Source of the DNA: Rhizobiaceae bacterium
GTDB lineage: Bacteria; Pseudomonadota; Alphaproteobacteria; Rhizobiales; Rhizobiaceae
DNA length: 64,000 nucleotides
NCBI GenBank assembly: GCA_023953835.1
Contig: JAMLJB010000001.1
Location: forward strand, 2,887,501 to 2,951,500
Reading direction: 5' to 3'
The position numbers and the translations under genes are program-made. Shown piece by piece: positions 56,582-64,000 of the stretch. The notes below the pieces were generated by a model. That model saw only the letters and a list, made by a program, of their open reading frames with translations, did no database searches and had not been told where the DNA came from. Each line of letters starts with the position of its first letter. Position 1 is the first letter of the stretch.

Positions 56582-56760
56582 GGCAGGTCTCCTGGCTCAC
56601 GGCTTCTGCGCCTTGCCGCCTTCCCGGTCTCGACCAGTGGCTGTGGCTTCGGCTCGCCGTTTACAGTTGCGGGTACAGCTGCGGAATTGCGCAAACGCGC
56701 GCACCGCATTCCCTCTTGGCTCCTGCCTTTGCGGGCAGGTGACCGTCGCTGTGGATTTAG
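56582..56760 (-). promoter_or_regulatory. Cobalamin riboswitch
   Basis: On the minus strand the conserved B12-element parts appear in order: CACCTGCC near 56740, GGAGCCAAGAGGGAA (56730-56710 region), CCGCAACTGTAAACGGCGAG, GCCACTGG, CCGGGAAGGC, and GTGAGCCAGGAGACCTGCC ending at 56582. It precedes the DUF1636-cobW-cobN-cobG-cobH-cobI-cobJ run. A GCCCGG/CCGGGC hairpin lies directly before the AAGGAG ribosome site, pointing to control of translation start. No terminator T-run is visible. Confidence 0.93.
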
Positions 56761-56790
56761 GCGCGACTGATATGGAGAGTCAACGCGCTC

Positions 56791-57999
56791 CTACGACGTC
56801 GACAGGTCTGCCAGCGCCGGACCCAGGTCGCCGGCAGGCGTGACTTCCATGCGTTCGAGGCCGAGCCAGCCCTGCATCGACCGCAATTGCTGCATCAGTG
56901 CCTCGGCAGTCTGCGGTGGCGCGCCGGGTTCGGCAAAGGCGGCCAGCACGCGCAACGTGCCATTCGGGCGGTCTGCGCGAAGATCGACCCGTGCGACGAT
57001 TGCCTCGTTCAGCAGGAAGGGCAGGACGTAATAGCCGTAGCGGCGCTTTTCAGCCGGCGTGTAAATCTCGATCCGGTAGTGGAAATCGAACAGCTTCTCG
57101 GTTCGCGTACGCTCGAAAACGAGCGGATCGAAGGGCGCGAGCAGGGCCTGCGCCTCGACCTTGCGTGGAAAGCGCGCATCTTTCCAGACGTAGCCGGGCC
57201 GGTGCCAGCCTTCGATGCTGACGGGCAGCAGATCGCCTTCCTCCACCAGTTCCTCGATCCTGCCGTTAATGTCTGACGGGGACAGGCGGAAATAGTCGCG
57301 CAGGCATTGCGCCGTGCCTATCCCCAGCGCCCGCGCCGAAATGCGCAGCAATTGCCGGTGCGCCTCGGCGGTGTCAGGCACGGGCGCGTCGATCACGGCC
57401 CTTGGCAGTGCGCGCTCGGGCAGGTCGTAGAGCCGCTCGAAGCCGCGCCGCGAATGGGCGGTGATGCGCCCCGCCCAGAACAGCCATTCGAACGCGGCCT
57501 TGGCGTCGGACCAGCCCCACCAGCCGCCGCTGCCCTTGTGCCCCTCGATTTCCGAGGCCGCCACCGGCCCGCGCGCCTCTACCTCGGCGAATATCTCCTC
57601 GATGAAGGCGCTCTTTCCCTCGGCCCATCGCGCCAGTCCCGCATAGATTTCGCCTTTGTCGTTTTCGCGGGCGCGTTGCATGCGCCACTGCATCAGTGGC
57701 CAAAGCTCCAGCGGCAGCAGCGAGGCCTCATGCGCCCAATATTCGAACAGGAGACGCCTGCGCGGTGCTGTCGCCTCGTCGAGCAGCGACATGGGGTAGG
57801 GACCAAGTCGGGAAAAGGCGGGCATATAGTGTGCGCGCACCACCGCGCTTACAGAATCAATCTGGAGAAGGCCGATCCTTCCCAGCATCCTGTTCAGATG
57901 GCCGCGATTGATCGGCCCGGTCGGGCGCGGTTCGCAAAAGCCTTGCGCCGCGAGCATTGCGCGGCGGGCTTGGGAAAGGCTGATCTTTTCTTTTTTCAT
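56791..57999 (-). CDS. AlkX/YcaQ-type DNA glycosylase (HTH_42)
   Basis: A 402-residue protein of the winged-helix HTH_42 family. It has LLQIDSVSAVVRAHYMP, in which Gln46-Ile-Asp48 fits the catalytic Q-x-D of AlkX/YcaQ, and FEYWAHEASLLPLELWPL and LLAPFDPLVFERTRTEKLFDF later on. In Escherichia coli this protein removes alkylated bases and unhooks interstrand crosslinks. It is transcribed away from the nuo operon. Confidence 0.88.
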   Translation of the reverse strand: MKKEKISLSQARRAMLAAQGFCEPRPTGPINRGHLNRMLGRIGLLQIDSVSAVVRAHYMPAFSRLGPYPMSLLDEATAPRRRLLFEYWAHEASLLPLELWPLMQWRMQRARENDKGEIYAGLARWAEGKSAFIEEIFAEVEARGPVAASEIEGHKGSGGWWGWSDAKAAFEWLFWAGRITAHSRRGFERLYDLPERALPRAVIDAPVPDTAEAHRQLLRISARALGIGTAQCLRDYFRLSPSDINGRIEELVEEGDLLPVSIEGWHRPGYVWKDARFPRKVEAQALLAPFDPLVFERTRTEKLFDFHYRIEIYTPAEKRRYGYYVLPFLLNEAIVARVDLRADRPNGTLRVLAAFAEPGAPPQTAEALMQQLRSMQGWLGLERMEVTPAGDLGPALADLSTS

Positions 58000-58289
58000 G
58001 CAATGTGCGCAGGCGGGAATCGCGAAACAGGCGGCCAGACTAGCAGATTGACGGGCAAGCCGCTGTCAGTAGAAAAAACATGAGTAAAAAGGTATAGAAA
58101 TCAATAGCTAGCTCCGCGACATTTCTGCCCGATTTTGGACAAGCTTTGGCTTGCGTCGGGGTGGTGGCTGCGCTAACCCTCCCGCAACGCAGCATCGGTT
58201 TTTCAAACCGGTAAAGCGCGATTGCTGTTGCTCGGACATCTCGCAGGTGGTCTTGTCGCTTTAGCGGTCGCCAAGCGGAAAGTTGGACA

Positions 58290-58655
58290 ATGAGCGCTCT
58301 TCTGAGTTCCTATCTGCCGATCATCATATTTCTGGCCGTGGCCATGGTGGTCGGCCTCGCTTTGATCGTCGCGCCCTTCCTTGTCGCCTATCGCAATCCG
58401 GACCCTGAAAAGCTGTCGGCCTACGAGTGCGGTTTCAACTCGTTCGACGATGCGCGCATGAAGTTCGACGTGCGATTCTATCTGGTGTCGATCCTGTTCA
58501 TCATCTTCGACCTCGAAGTTGCCTTCCTGTTTCCCTGGGCGGTATCGTTCGGTTCCATCGGAATGCTCGGCTTCTGGTCCATGATGATTTTCCTGGCCGT
58601 GCTCACGATCGGCTTCGTCTACGAATGGAAGAAAGGTGCGCTGGAATGGGATTGA
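58290..58655 (+). CDS. nuoA: NADH-quinone oxidoreductase subunit A
   Basis: A 121-residue membrane subunit of complex I with three helices. It has the conserved [45 protein letters not shown] block. It is the first gene of the operon; the 290 bp upstream hold no gene and probably the promoter. Its stop overlaps the nuoB start by 10 bp. Confidence 0.97.
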   Translation: MSALLSSYLPIIIFLAVAMVVGLALIVAPFLVAYRNPDPEKLSAYECGFNSFDDARMKFDVRFYLVSILFIIFDLEVAFLFPWAVSFGSIGMLGFWSMMIFLAVLTIGFVYEWKKGALEWD

Positions 58656-59227
58656 ACGACAATTCCGGCACGCTCGTTGCGCCGAAGCCGAAAGGCATAC
58701 TCGATCCGCGCACCGGCAAGCCTGTGGGTTCGGACGATGTATTCTTCGGCGAACTGAACAACGAGCTTTCCGACAAGGGCTTTCTCGTCACCTCTTCGGA
58801 AGCGCTGATTACCTGGGCGCGCACCGGCTCGCTGATGTGGATGACGTTCGGCCTTGCCTGCTGCGCGGTCGAGATGATGCATATTTCCATGCCGCGCTAC
58901 GATGCGGAACGCTTCGGCATCGCACCGCGCGCCTCGCCGCGCCAGTCGGACGTGATGATCGTCGCGGGCACGCTGACCAACAAGATGGCGCCCGCGCTGC
59001 GCAAGGTCTACGACCAGATGCCGGAGCCGCGCTACGTCATCTCCATGGGGTCGTGCGCCAATGGCGGCGGCTATTACCACTATTCCTATTCGGTGGTGCG
59101 CGGTTGTGACCGCGTCGTGCCGGTTGACATCTATGTTCCGGGCTGCCCGCCGACGGCTGAGGCGTTGCTCTACGGCATTCTCCTTCTCCAGAAGAAGATC
59201 CGCCGCACCGGAACGATCGAGCGGTGA
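58646..59227 (+). CDS. nuoB: NADH-quinone oxidoreductase subunit B
   Basis: A 193-residue subunit that carries iron-sulphur cluster N2. It has [12 protein letters not shown], a central [43 protein letters not shown], so all four cluster cysteines are present. Sits in the peripheral arm near the quinone site. Confidence 0.97.
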   Translation: MGLNDNSGTLVAPKPKGILDPRTGKPVGSDDVFFGELNNELSDKGFLVTSSEALITWARTGSLMWMTFGLACCAVEMMHISMPRYDAERFGIAPRASPRQSDVMIVAGTLTNKMAPALRKVYDQMPEPRYVISMGSCANGGGYYHYSYSVVRGCDRVVPVDIYVPGCPPTAEALLYGILLLQKKIRRTGTIER

Positions 59228-59233
59228 GGCGTC

Positions 59234-59839
59234 ATGAGTGAAGCGCTGAACGACCTTTCTGCCTATATCGCCGAAAAGCTTCCGGGCAGGATCGAGGATT
59301 CGCTGGTCGCCTATGGCGAACTGACGATCACGGTTGATGCATCGAACATCGTGCCGGTGCTGGAGTTCCTGCGCCGCGACGTCCAGTGCGAGTTCGTGTC
59401 GATCATCGACATTTCAGGCGCGGATTATCCCTCGCGCCTGAAAAGGTTCGATGTCGTCTACCATCTGCTTTCGCCTCGCCAGAACCAGCGAATCCGGGTG
59501 AAGCTTCATACGGACGAGCAGACCCCGGTACCCTCCGTTACTGGCGTGTTCCCGGGGGCGGACTGGTATGAGCGCGAGGCTTACGACCTTTACGGCATCC
59601 TGTTTTCCGGCCATCCGGACCTGCGCCGCCTGCTGACCGATTACGGTTTCGAGGGGCATCCGCTGCGCAAGGATTTCCCGCTGACCGGCTTTGTCGAAGT
59701 GCGCTACGACGACGAGGCCAAGCGCGTCGTCTACGAGCCGGTCGAGTTGAAGCAGGAATTTCGCAATTTCGATTTCCTCTCGCCATGGGAGGGCACGGAC
59801 TACGTGCTGCCCGGTGACGAAAAAGCCAAGACGAATTGA
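59234..59839 (+). CDS. nuoC: NADH-quinone oxidoreductase subunit C
   Basis: A 201-residue peripheral-arm subunit. It has [22 protein letters not shown] and [40 protein letters not shown]. It is separate from NuoD, unlike the fused enterobacterial form. Confidence 0.97.
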   Translation: MSEALNDLSAYIAEKLPGRIEDSLVAYGELTITVDASNIVPVLEFLRRDVQCEFVSIIDISGADYPSRLKRFDVVYHLLSPRQNQRIRVKLHTDEQTPVPSVTGVFPGADWYEREAYDLYGILFSGHPDLRRLLTDYGFEGHPLRKDFPLTGFVEVRYDDEAKRVVYEPVELKQEFRNFDFLSPWEGTDYVLPGDEKAKTN

Positions 59840-59847
59840 GGCGCCGC

Positions 59848-61038
59848 ATGGCTGAAACCTCTGTCCGCAACTTCAACATCAATTTCGGCCCGCAGCATCC
59901 GGCGGCGCATGGCGTTCTGCGCCTTGTGCTGGAGCTGGACGGCGAGGTGGTGGATCGCGTCGATCCGCATATCGGCCTGCTGCATCGCGGCACGGAAAAG
60001 CTGATCGAAGCCAAGACCTATTTGCAGGCCGTGCCCTATTTCGACAGGCTCGACTATGTCGCACCGATGAATCAGGAGCACGCCTTCGCGCTCGCCGTCG
60101 AGCGGCTGCTCGACATCGAGGTGCCCCGGCGCGGGCAACTGATCCGGGTGCTCTATTCCGAGATCGGGCGCATCCTGTCCCATCTTCTCAACGTCACGAC
60201 ACAGGCCATGGATGTCGGCGCGCTGACGCCGCCGCTCTGGGGTTTCGAGGAACGCGAGAAGCTGATGGTATTCTACGAACGGGCCTGCGGCGCGCGCATG
60301 CATGCGGCCTATTTCCGGCCCGGCGGCGTGCATCAGGACCTGCCACAGAAGCTGGTCGAGGACATCGGCAAGTGGATCGATCCCTTCCTCAAGACGGTTG
60401 CAGACCTTGATGACCTGCTGACCGGCAACCGCATCTTCAAGCAGCGCAACGTCGATATCGGCGTCGTCTCGCTCGACGATGCGTGGGCATGGGGCTTTTC
60501 GGGTGTCATGGTGCGTGGCTCCGGCGCCGCATGGGATTTGCGCAAGAGCCAGCCCTATGAATGCTATCCGGAGATGGAGTTCGACATTCCGATCGGCAAG
60601 AACGGCGATTGCTATGACCGCTATCTGATCCGCATGGAAGAAATGCGCCAGTCGGCGCGCATCATGCGCCAGTGCGTGGACCGTCTGCTCGGCTCCGACG
60701 CGAGCGGCCCTGTGTCGAATCTCGACGGCAAGGTCGTGCCGCCGAAGCGCGACGCGATGAAGCGGTCGATGGAAGCGCTGATCCACCATTTCAAGCTCTA
60801 TACCGAGGGCTATCACGTACCTGCGGGCGAGGTGTACGCCGCCGTCGAAGCGCCGAAGGGCGAGTTCGGCGTGTATCTGGTCTCGGACGGCACCAACAAG
60901 CCCTATCGTTGCAAGCTGCGCGCGCCCGGCTTCGCGCATTTGCAGGCCATGGATTTTCTCTGTCGCGGCCACATGCTGGCCGACGTCTCCGCCGTCCTCG
61001 GCTCCCTCGACATCGTGTTTGGTGAGGTTGACCGCTAA
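59848..61038 (+). CDS. nuoD: NADH-quinone oxidoreductase subunit D
   Basis: A 396-residue subunit that helps form the quinone pocket. It starts [26 protein letters not shown] and ends with [11 protein letters not shown]. The ATG at 59848 is standard; a TTG at 59836 is not needed. nuoE begins on the next base after its stop. Confidence 0.97.
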   Translation: MAETSVRNFNINFGPQHPAAHGVLRLVLELDGEVVDRVDPHIGLLHRGTEKLIEAKTYLQAVPYFDRLDYVAPMNQEHAFALAVERLLDIEVPRRGQLIRVLYSEIGRILSHLLNVTTQAMDVGALTPPLWGFEEREKLMVFYERACGARMHAAYFRPGGVHQDLPQKLVEDIGKWIDPFLKTVADLDDLLTGNRIFKQRNVDIGVVSLDDAWAWGFSGVMVRGSGAAWDLRKSQPYECYPEMEFDIPIGKNGDCYDRYLIRMEEMRQSARIMRQCVDRLLGSDASGPVSNLDGKVVPPKRDAMKRSMEALIHHFKLYTEGYHVPAGEVYAAVEAPKGEFGVYLVSDGTNKPYRCKLRAPGFAHLQAMDFLCRGHMLADVSAVLGSLDIVFGEVDR

Positions 61039-61950
61039 ATGTCTGTTCGCCGTCTCGCAGAACCGGCCTTCCAGCCTCCGGCCTTCGCCTTCAACAAGGC
61101 GATGGCTGCGAAGGTCAAGACCTGGATCAAGAAGTACCCCAAAGGCCGCGAGCAATCGGCGGTCATTCCGCTGCTCATGCTGGCGCAGGAGCAGGAAGGC
61201 TGGGTTACGCGCGCGGCCATCGAGCATGTCGCGGACACGCTCGGCATGCCGTATATCCGCGTGCTCGAAGTCGCGACCTTCTACACGCAGTTCCAGTTGA
61301 AGCCGGTCGGCACACGCGCCCATGTGCAGGTGTGTGGCACGACCCCCTGCATGCTGCGCGGCGCGGAAGAGTTGAAAGAAGTCTGCCGCAAGAAAATCCA
61401 TCACGACCAGTTCCACACAAATGACAGCGGCACGCTGTCATGGGAGGAAGTGGAATGTCTCGGTGCGTGCGTGAACGCGCCGATGGTGATGATCTTCAAG
61501 GACACATATGAAGACCTGACGCCGGAGCGGCTGGCTGAAATCATTGACGAGTTCGAGGCGGGCAAGGGCGGCGAGGTATCTGTCGGCCCGCAGGTTGACC
61601 GCTGGTTCTCCGCGCCCGCCACCGGTTTCACGTCGCTGACCGGGGAAAAGCCGAAGAAGAGTGCAAAGCCAAAAGCTGCCGCACCGGCAAAGGCCGCTGC
61701 TGCTCCAGTCGCCCCGTCCAACGCCGCAAAGCCGAAAACGGCGGCGGAAGAGACGAGCCCCGCGCTGAAATCGCCTTCAAAGGCAAAGGTGTCACCCGCA
61801 GTCGAGAAGGGGGCCAGCGTAAAGGCTCCGAAAGGCTCGGCGAAAGCGGCAAATCAGGCGGAGCCTGCCGTCGAGAAAGTTGCAAAACAGCGCAACTCTC
61901 CGAAATCGAAGTCCGGCCCGGCGGCGCCGTCCCGCAAGAAACCGGGTTGA
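61039..61950 (+). CDS. nuoE: NADH-quinone oxidoreductase subunit E with extended tail
   Basis: A 303-residue protein. Residues 1-170 are a normal NuoE with the [2Fe-2S] cysteines in [14 protein letters not shown] and [12 protein letters not shown]. The last ~100 residues, after [12 protein letters not shown], are a low-complexity Lys/Ala/Pro-rich tail not present in short NuoE proteins. Such tails occur in rhizobial NuoE, but their role is unknown. The reading frame and codon use remain normal through the tail. Confidence 0.95.
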   Translation: MSVRRLAEPAFQPPAFAFNKAMAAKVKTWIKKYPKGREQSAVIPLLMLAQEQEGWVTRAAIEHVADTLGMPYIRVLEVATFYTQFQLKPVGTRAHVQVCGTTPCMLRGAEELKEVCRKKIHHDQFHTNDSGTLSWEEVECLGACVNAPMVMIFKDTYEDLTPERLAEIIDEFEAGKGGEVSVGPQVDRWFSAPATGFTSLTGEKPKKSAKPKAAAPAKAAAAPVAPSNAAKPKTAAEETSPALKSPSKAKVSPAVEKGASVKAPKGSAKAANQAEPAVEKVAKQRNSPKSKSGPAAPSRKKPG

Positions 61951-61960
61951 GGGGTGAGCC

Positions 61961-63265
61961 ATGCTTGCTGACAAAGACCGAATATTCACAAACATCTATG
62001 GGCGGTTCGACAAGTCGCTGGCGGGCGCGATGTCGCGTGGCTGCTGGGACGGCACGGCGGGCATCATCGCGAAGGGCCGCGAGTGGATCGTCAACGAGAT
62101 GAAGGCGTCGGGCCTGCGCGGTCGCGGCGGCGCGGGTTTCCCCACGGGCCTGAAATGGTCGTTCATGCCGAAGGTCAGCGACGGTCGGCCTTCCTATCTG
62201 GTCGTCAACGCCGACGAATCCGAGCCGGGAACGTGCAAGGACCGCGAGATCCTGCGCCACGATCCGCACACGCTTGTCGAAGGCTGCCTGCTGGCCGGTT
62301 TCGCGATGGGCGCGGTCGCCGCCTACATTTATGTTCGCGGCGAGTTCATCCGCGAGCGCGAGGCGCTGCAGCGGGCAATCGACGAAGCCTATGATGCCAA
62401 GCTGATCGGCCGGAACAACAAGAACGGCTACGATTTCGAGATTTACGTCCATCACGGTGCGGGCGCTTATATCTGCGGCGAGGAAACCGCATTGCTGGAA
62501 AGTCTCGAAGGCAAGAAGGGCCAGCCGCGCCTCAAGCCACCTTTCCCGGCAAATATGGGTCTCTACGGCTGCCCGACGACCGTGAACAATGTGGAGTCAA
62601 TCGCCGTTGCGCCGACCATCTTGCGGCGCGGCGCGGCGTGGTTCTCCTCCATCGGACGCCCGAACAATGTCGGCACCAAGCTGTTCATGCTGGTCGGCCA
62701 TGTCAACACGCCCTGTGTGGTGGAAGAGGCGATGGGCATCACCTTCCGCGAACTGGTGGAGACGCATGGCGGCGGTATTCGGGGCGGCTGGGACAATCTG
62801 CTGGCCGTCATTCCCGGCGGCGCGTCGTGCCCCGTTGTGAAGGCTGAGGACATCATCGACTGCCCGATGGATTTCGATGGCTTGCGCGAGCGCAAATCCT
62901 CCTTCGGCACGGCAGCCGCAATCGTCATGGAGAAGTCCACCGACATCGTGAAGGCGATTGCGCGGCTGTCCTATTTCTTCAAGCATGAAAGCTGCGGCCA
63001 GTGCACGCCGTGCCGGGAAGGCACGGGCTGGATGTGGCGCGTCATGGAACGACTGGTGCGCGGCGAGGCGCAGAAGCGCGAGATCGACATGCTGCTGGAC
63101 GTCACCAAGCAGGTCGAAGGGCACACGATCTGCGCGCTGGGCGATGCGGCGGCCTGGCCCATTCAGGGCCTGATCCGCAATTTCCGTCCGGAGATCGAGC
63201 GGCGCATCGATGAATTCACGCGCAACGCGCACAACGCCGCGCCCGTGCTGGAAGCGGCAGAGTAG
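61961..63265 (+). CDS. nuoF: NADH-quinone oxidoreductase subunit F
   Basis: A 434-residue subunit that binds NADH and FMN. It has [55 protein letters not shown] and the N3 cluster segment [17 protein letters not shown]. It begins 10 nt after nuoE. Confidence 0.97.
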   Translation: MLADKDRIFTNIYGRFDKSLAGAMSRGCWDGTAGIIAKGREWIVNEMKASGLRGRGGAGFPTGLKWSFMPKVSDGRPSYLVVNADESEPGTCKDREILRHDPHTLVEGCLLAGFAMGAVAAYIYVRGEFIREREALQRAIDEAYDAKLIGRNNKNGYDFEIYVHHGAGAYICGEETALLESLEGKKGQPRLKPPFPANMGLYGCPTTVNNVESIAVAPTILRRGAAWFSSIGRPNNVGTKLFMLVGHVNTPCVVEEAMGITFRELVETHGGGIRGGWDNLLAVIPGGASCPVVKAEDIIDCPMDFDGLRERKSSFGTAAAIVMEKSTDIVKAIARLSYFFKHESCGQCTPCREGTGWMWRVMERLVRGEAQKREIDMLLDVTKQVEGHTICALGDAAAWPIQGLIRNFRPEIERRIDEFTRNAHNAAPVLEAAE

Positions 63266-63283
63266 GGAGTATCGGTCGAGGCG

Positions 63284-63871
63284 ATGGGCGACACTCCGGA
63301 CAAGGACGACCAGAAGCAGCAGGCGGACGCGATGGACGCCATTGCGCAGGCGACTGCTATCGGCTTCGCCGTCGCCAGCCGCACGATGGAGATGTGGTTT
63401 GGTGCGATGTCCGGCTTTGCGCGTGCTTCACGCGAAATGATGGAGCCGCAGATCGGGGAGAAATTGCGCGATGCGCTCAAGAGCGCCGCAGAGCCTTCTC
63501 CTGTGCGAGCGGAAGCGCCGGCGGCGGATGCCAAGGTCGTCGATTTGGCCTCGCGGAAACCCTCAGGGAAGGCCGCAACGCCGAAGGTTGAGCAGCCTCT
63601 GGTCGCGAAGCGCATGCCCGTCGCAGGCGAGCCGCCGGCAGCGCCCGACGATCTGAAGCGCATCGCGGGCATCGGGCCGAAACTTGAGCAGGTCCTGAAC
63701 GGGTTCGGCATCTGGACCTATGCGCGGATCGCCGGACTGGAACCGGAGGAGATCGCATGGCTGGACGATGCGCTCGGCCTCAATGGCCGCATCGGCAATG
63801 ATGGATGGCTGGCCCAGGCCGCAGAGCTTGGCCGGGCCGGAATACAGAATAGAGACAAGGCGGCGGGGTAA
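63284..63871 (+). CDS. Helix-hairpin-helix protein between nuoF and nuoG
   Basis: A 195-residue protein. The N-terminal part is helical and Met/Ala-rich (AIAQATAIGFAVASRTMEMW), a Pro/Ala/Lys-rich linker follows, and the C-terminus has DDLKRIAGIGPKLEQVLNGFGIWTYARIAGL, a helix-hairpin-helix-like fold seen in some complex I-linked and ribosomal-associated small domains. Its position inside the nuo operon, 18 nt after nuoF and 43 nt before nuoG, suggests it works with complex I, perhaps in assembly. The function is not established. Confidence 0.72.
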   Translation: MGDTPDKDDQKQQADAMDAIAQATAIGFAVASRTMEMWFGAMSGFARASREMMEPQIGEKLRDALKSAAEPSPVRAEAPAADAKVVDLASRKPSGKAATPKVEQPLVAKRMPVAGEPPAAPDDLKRIAGIGPKLEQVLNGFGIWTYARIAGLEPEEIAWLDDALGLNGRIGNDGWLAQAAELGRAGIQNRDKAAG

Positions 63872-63914
63872 TCCCACCGCTATGGGTGCGGCTCGCCGCA
63901 AGGGTTTGTGACGA

Positions 63915-64000
63915 ATGGCTAAGATCAAGGTCGACGGCAAAGAGATCGAGGTCCCGGACCACTACACGCTGCTGCAGGCGGCGGAGGAGGCAGGGGCCGA
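63915..64000 (+). CDS. nuoG: NADH-quinone oxidoreductase subunit G, 5' end only
   Basis: The first 28 codons read MAKIKVDGKEIEVPDHYTLL and QAAEEAGA, the typical start of the NuoG ferredoxin-like domain. The rest lies beyond the window edge. Confidence 0.9.
   Translation, partial: MAKIKVDGKEIEVPDHYTLLQAAEEAGA

Noticed and set aside
56529..56600. Longer start for the DUF1636 protein (SQETCRRN...)
   Set aside because: These codons come from the last box of the B12 riboswitch, so they are regulatory RNA, not coding.
61640..61950. Frameshifted or foreign tail on NuoE
   Set aside because: The Lys/Ala/Pro-rich tail stays in frame with normal codon use, and similar tails are known in rhizobial NuoE proteins.

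Overview
The window looks like a chromosome segment from a GC-rich alphaproteobacterium of the order Rhizobiales (Hyphomicrobiales), probably near Mesorhizobium and other Phyllobacteriaceae. The evidence is a circularly permuted two-piece tmRNA with an ANDNYAEARLAA tag, a rhizobial-type SspB, a BA14K-motif protein, an aerobic cob cluster under a B12 riboswitch, and a nuo operon with an extra gene between nuoF and nuoG. The genus is inferred, not shown.

Region 1 (1-10.2 kb) is core housekeeping DNA. It holds sspB (cut by the window edge) and ssrA on the minus strand, a DUF2853 gene, thyA-folA, a membrane proteolysis block (hflK, hflC, DUF2065, a DegP-type protease), serB and miaA starting head to head on one CATG, and a HerA-like ATPase. 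Region 2 (10.3-23 kb) holds acetolactate synthase (ilvI, ilvH) behind a Leu/Ile/Val leader peptide and attenuator, a LysE-type exporter, a large MscS channel, a RecD/Dda-like helicase, pdxJ, kup, an NAD-dependent reductase, a TetR regulator next to a palindromic operator candidate, and ilvC. Region 3 (23-30 kb) holds a PilZ protein, a BA14K protein, an endonuclease/exonuclease/phosphatase protein, a Nudix-like protein, a split MacAB-type export system and a PhzF protein.

Region 4 (30.1-39.5 kb) is an integrated genomic island in tRNA-Lys(CTT). A 23-bp piece of the tRNA 3' end is repeated at 30124-30146 and 39442-39464. The island carries a tyrosine integrase, a HEPN-like protein, a small serine recombinase whose promoter is separated from its gene by a complete IS21-family element, a ThsB-like TIR protein paired with a small three-helix membrane protein, and three unidentified minus-strand genes. 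The TIR/membrane pair is the best candidate here for an undescribed defence system.

Region 5 (39.5-56.8 kb) starts with a SuhB-like phosphatase and continues with cobalamin biosynthesis: cobT, cobS, cobB, cobA, cbiD, cobM, cobE, cobL, cobK, cobJ, cobI, cobH, cobG, cobN, cobW and a DUF1636 gene. A cobalamin riboswitch precedes the DUF1636-to-cobJ operon. CbiD stands where the classical aerobic pathway has CobF. Region 6 (56.8-64 kb) has an AlkX/YcaQ-type DNA glycosylase gene and the start of the complex I operon: nuoA, B, C, D, E, F, a helix-hairpin-helix protein gene, and nuoG running off the right edge.
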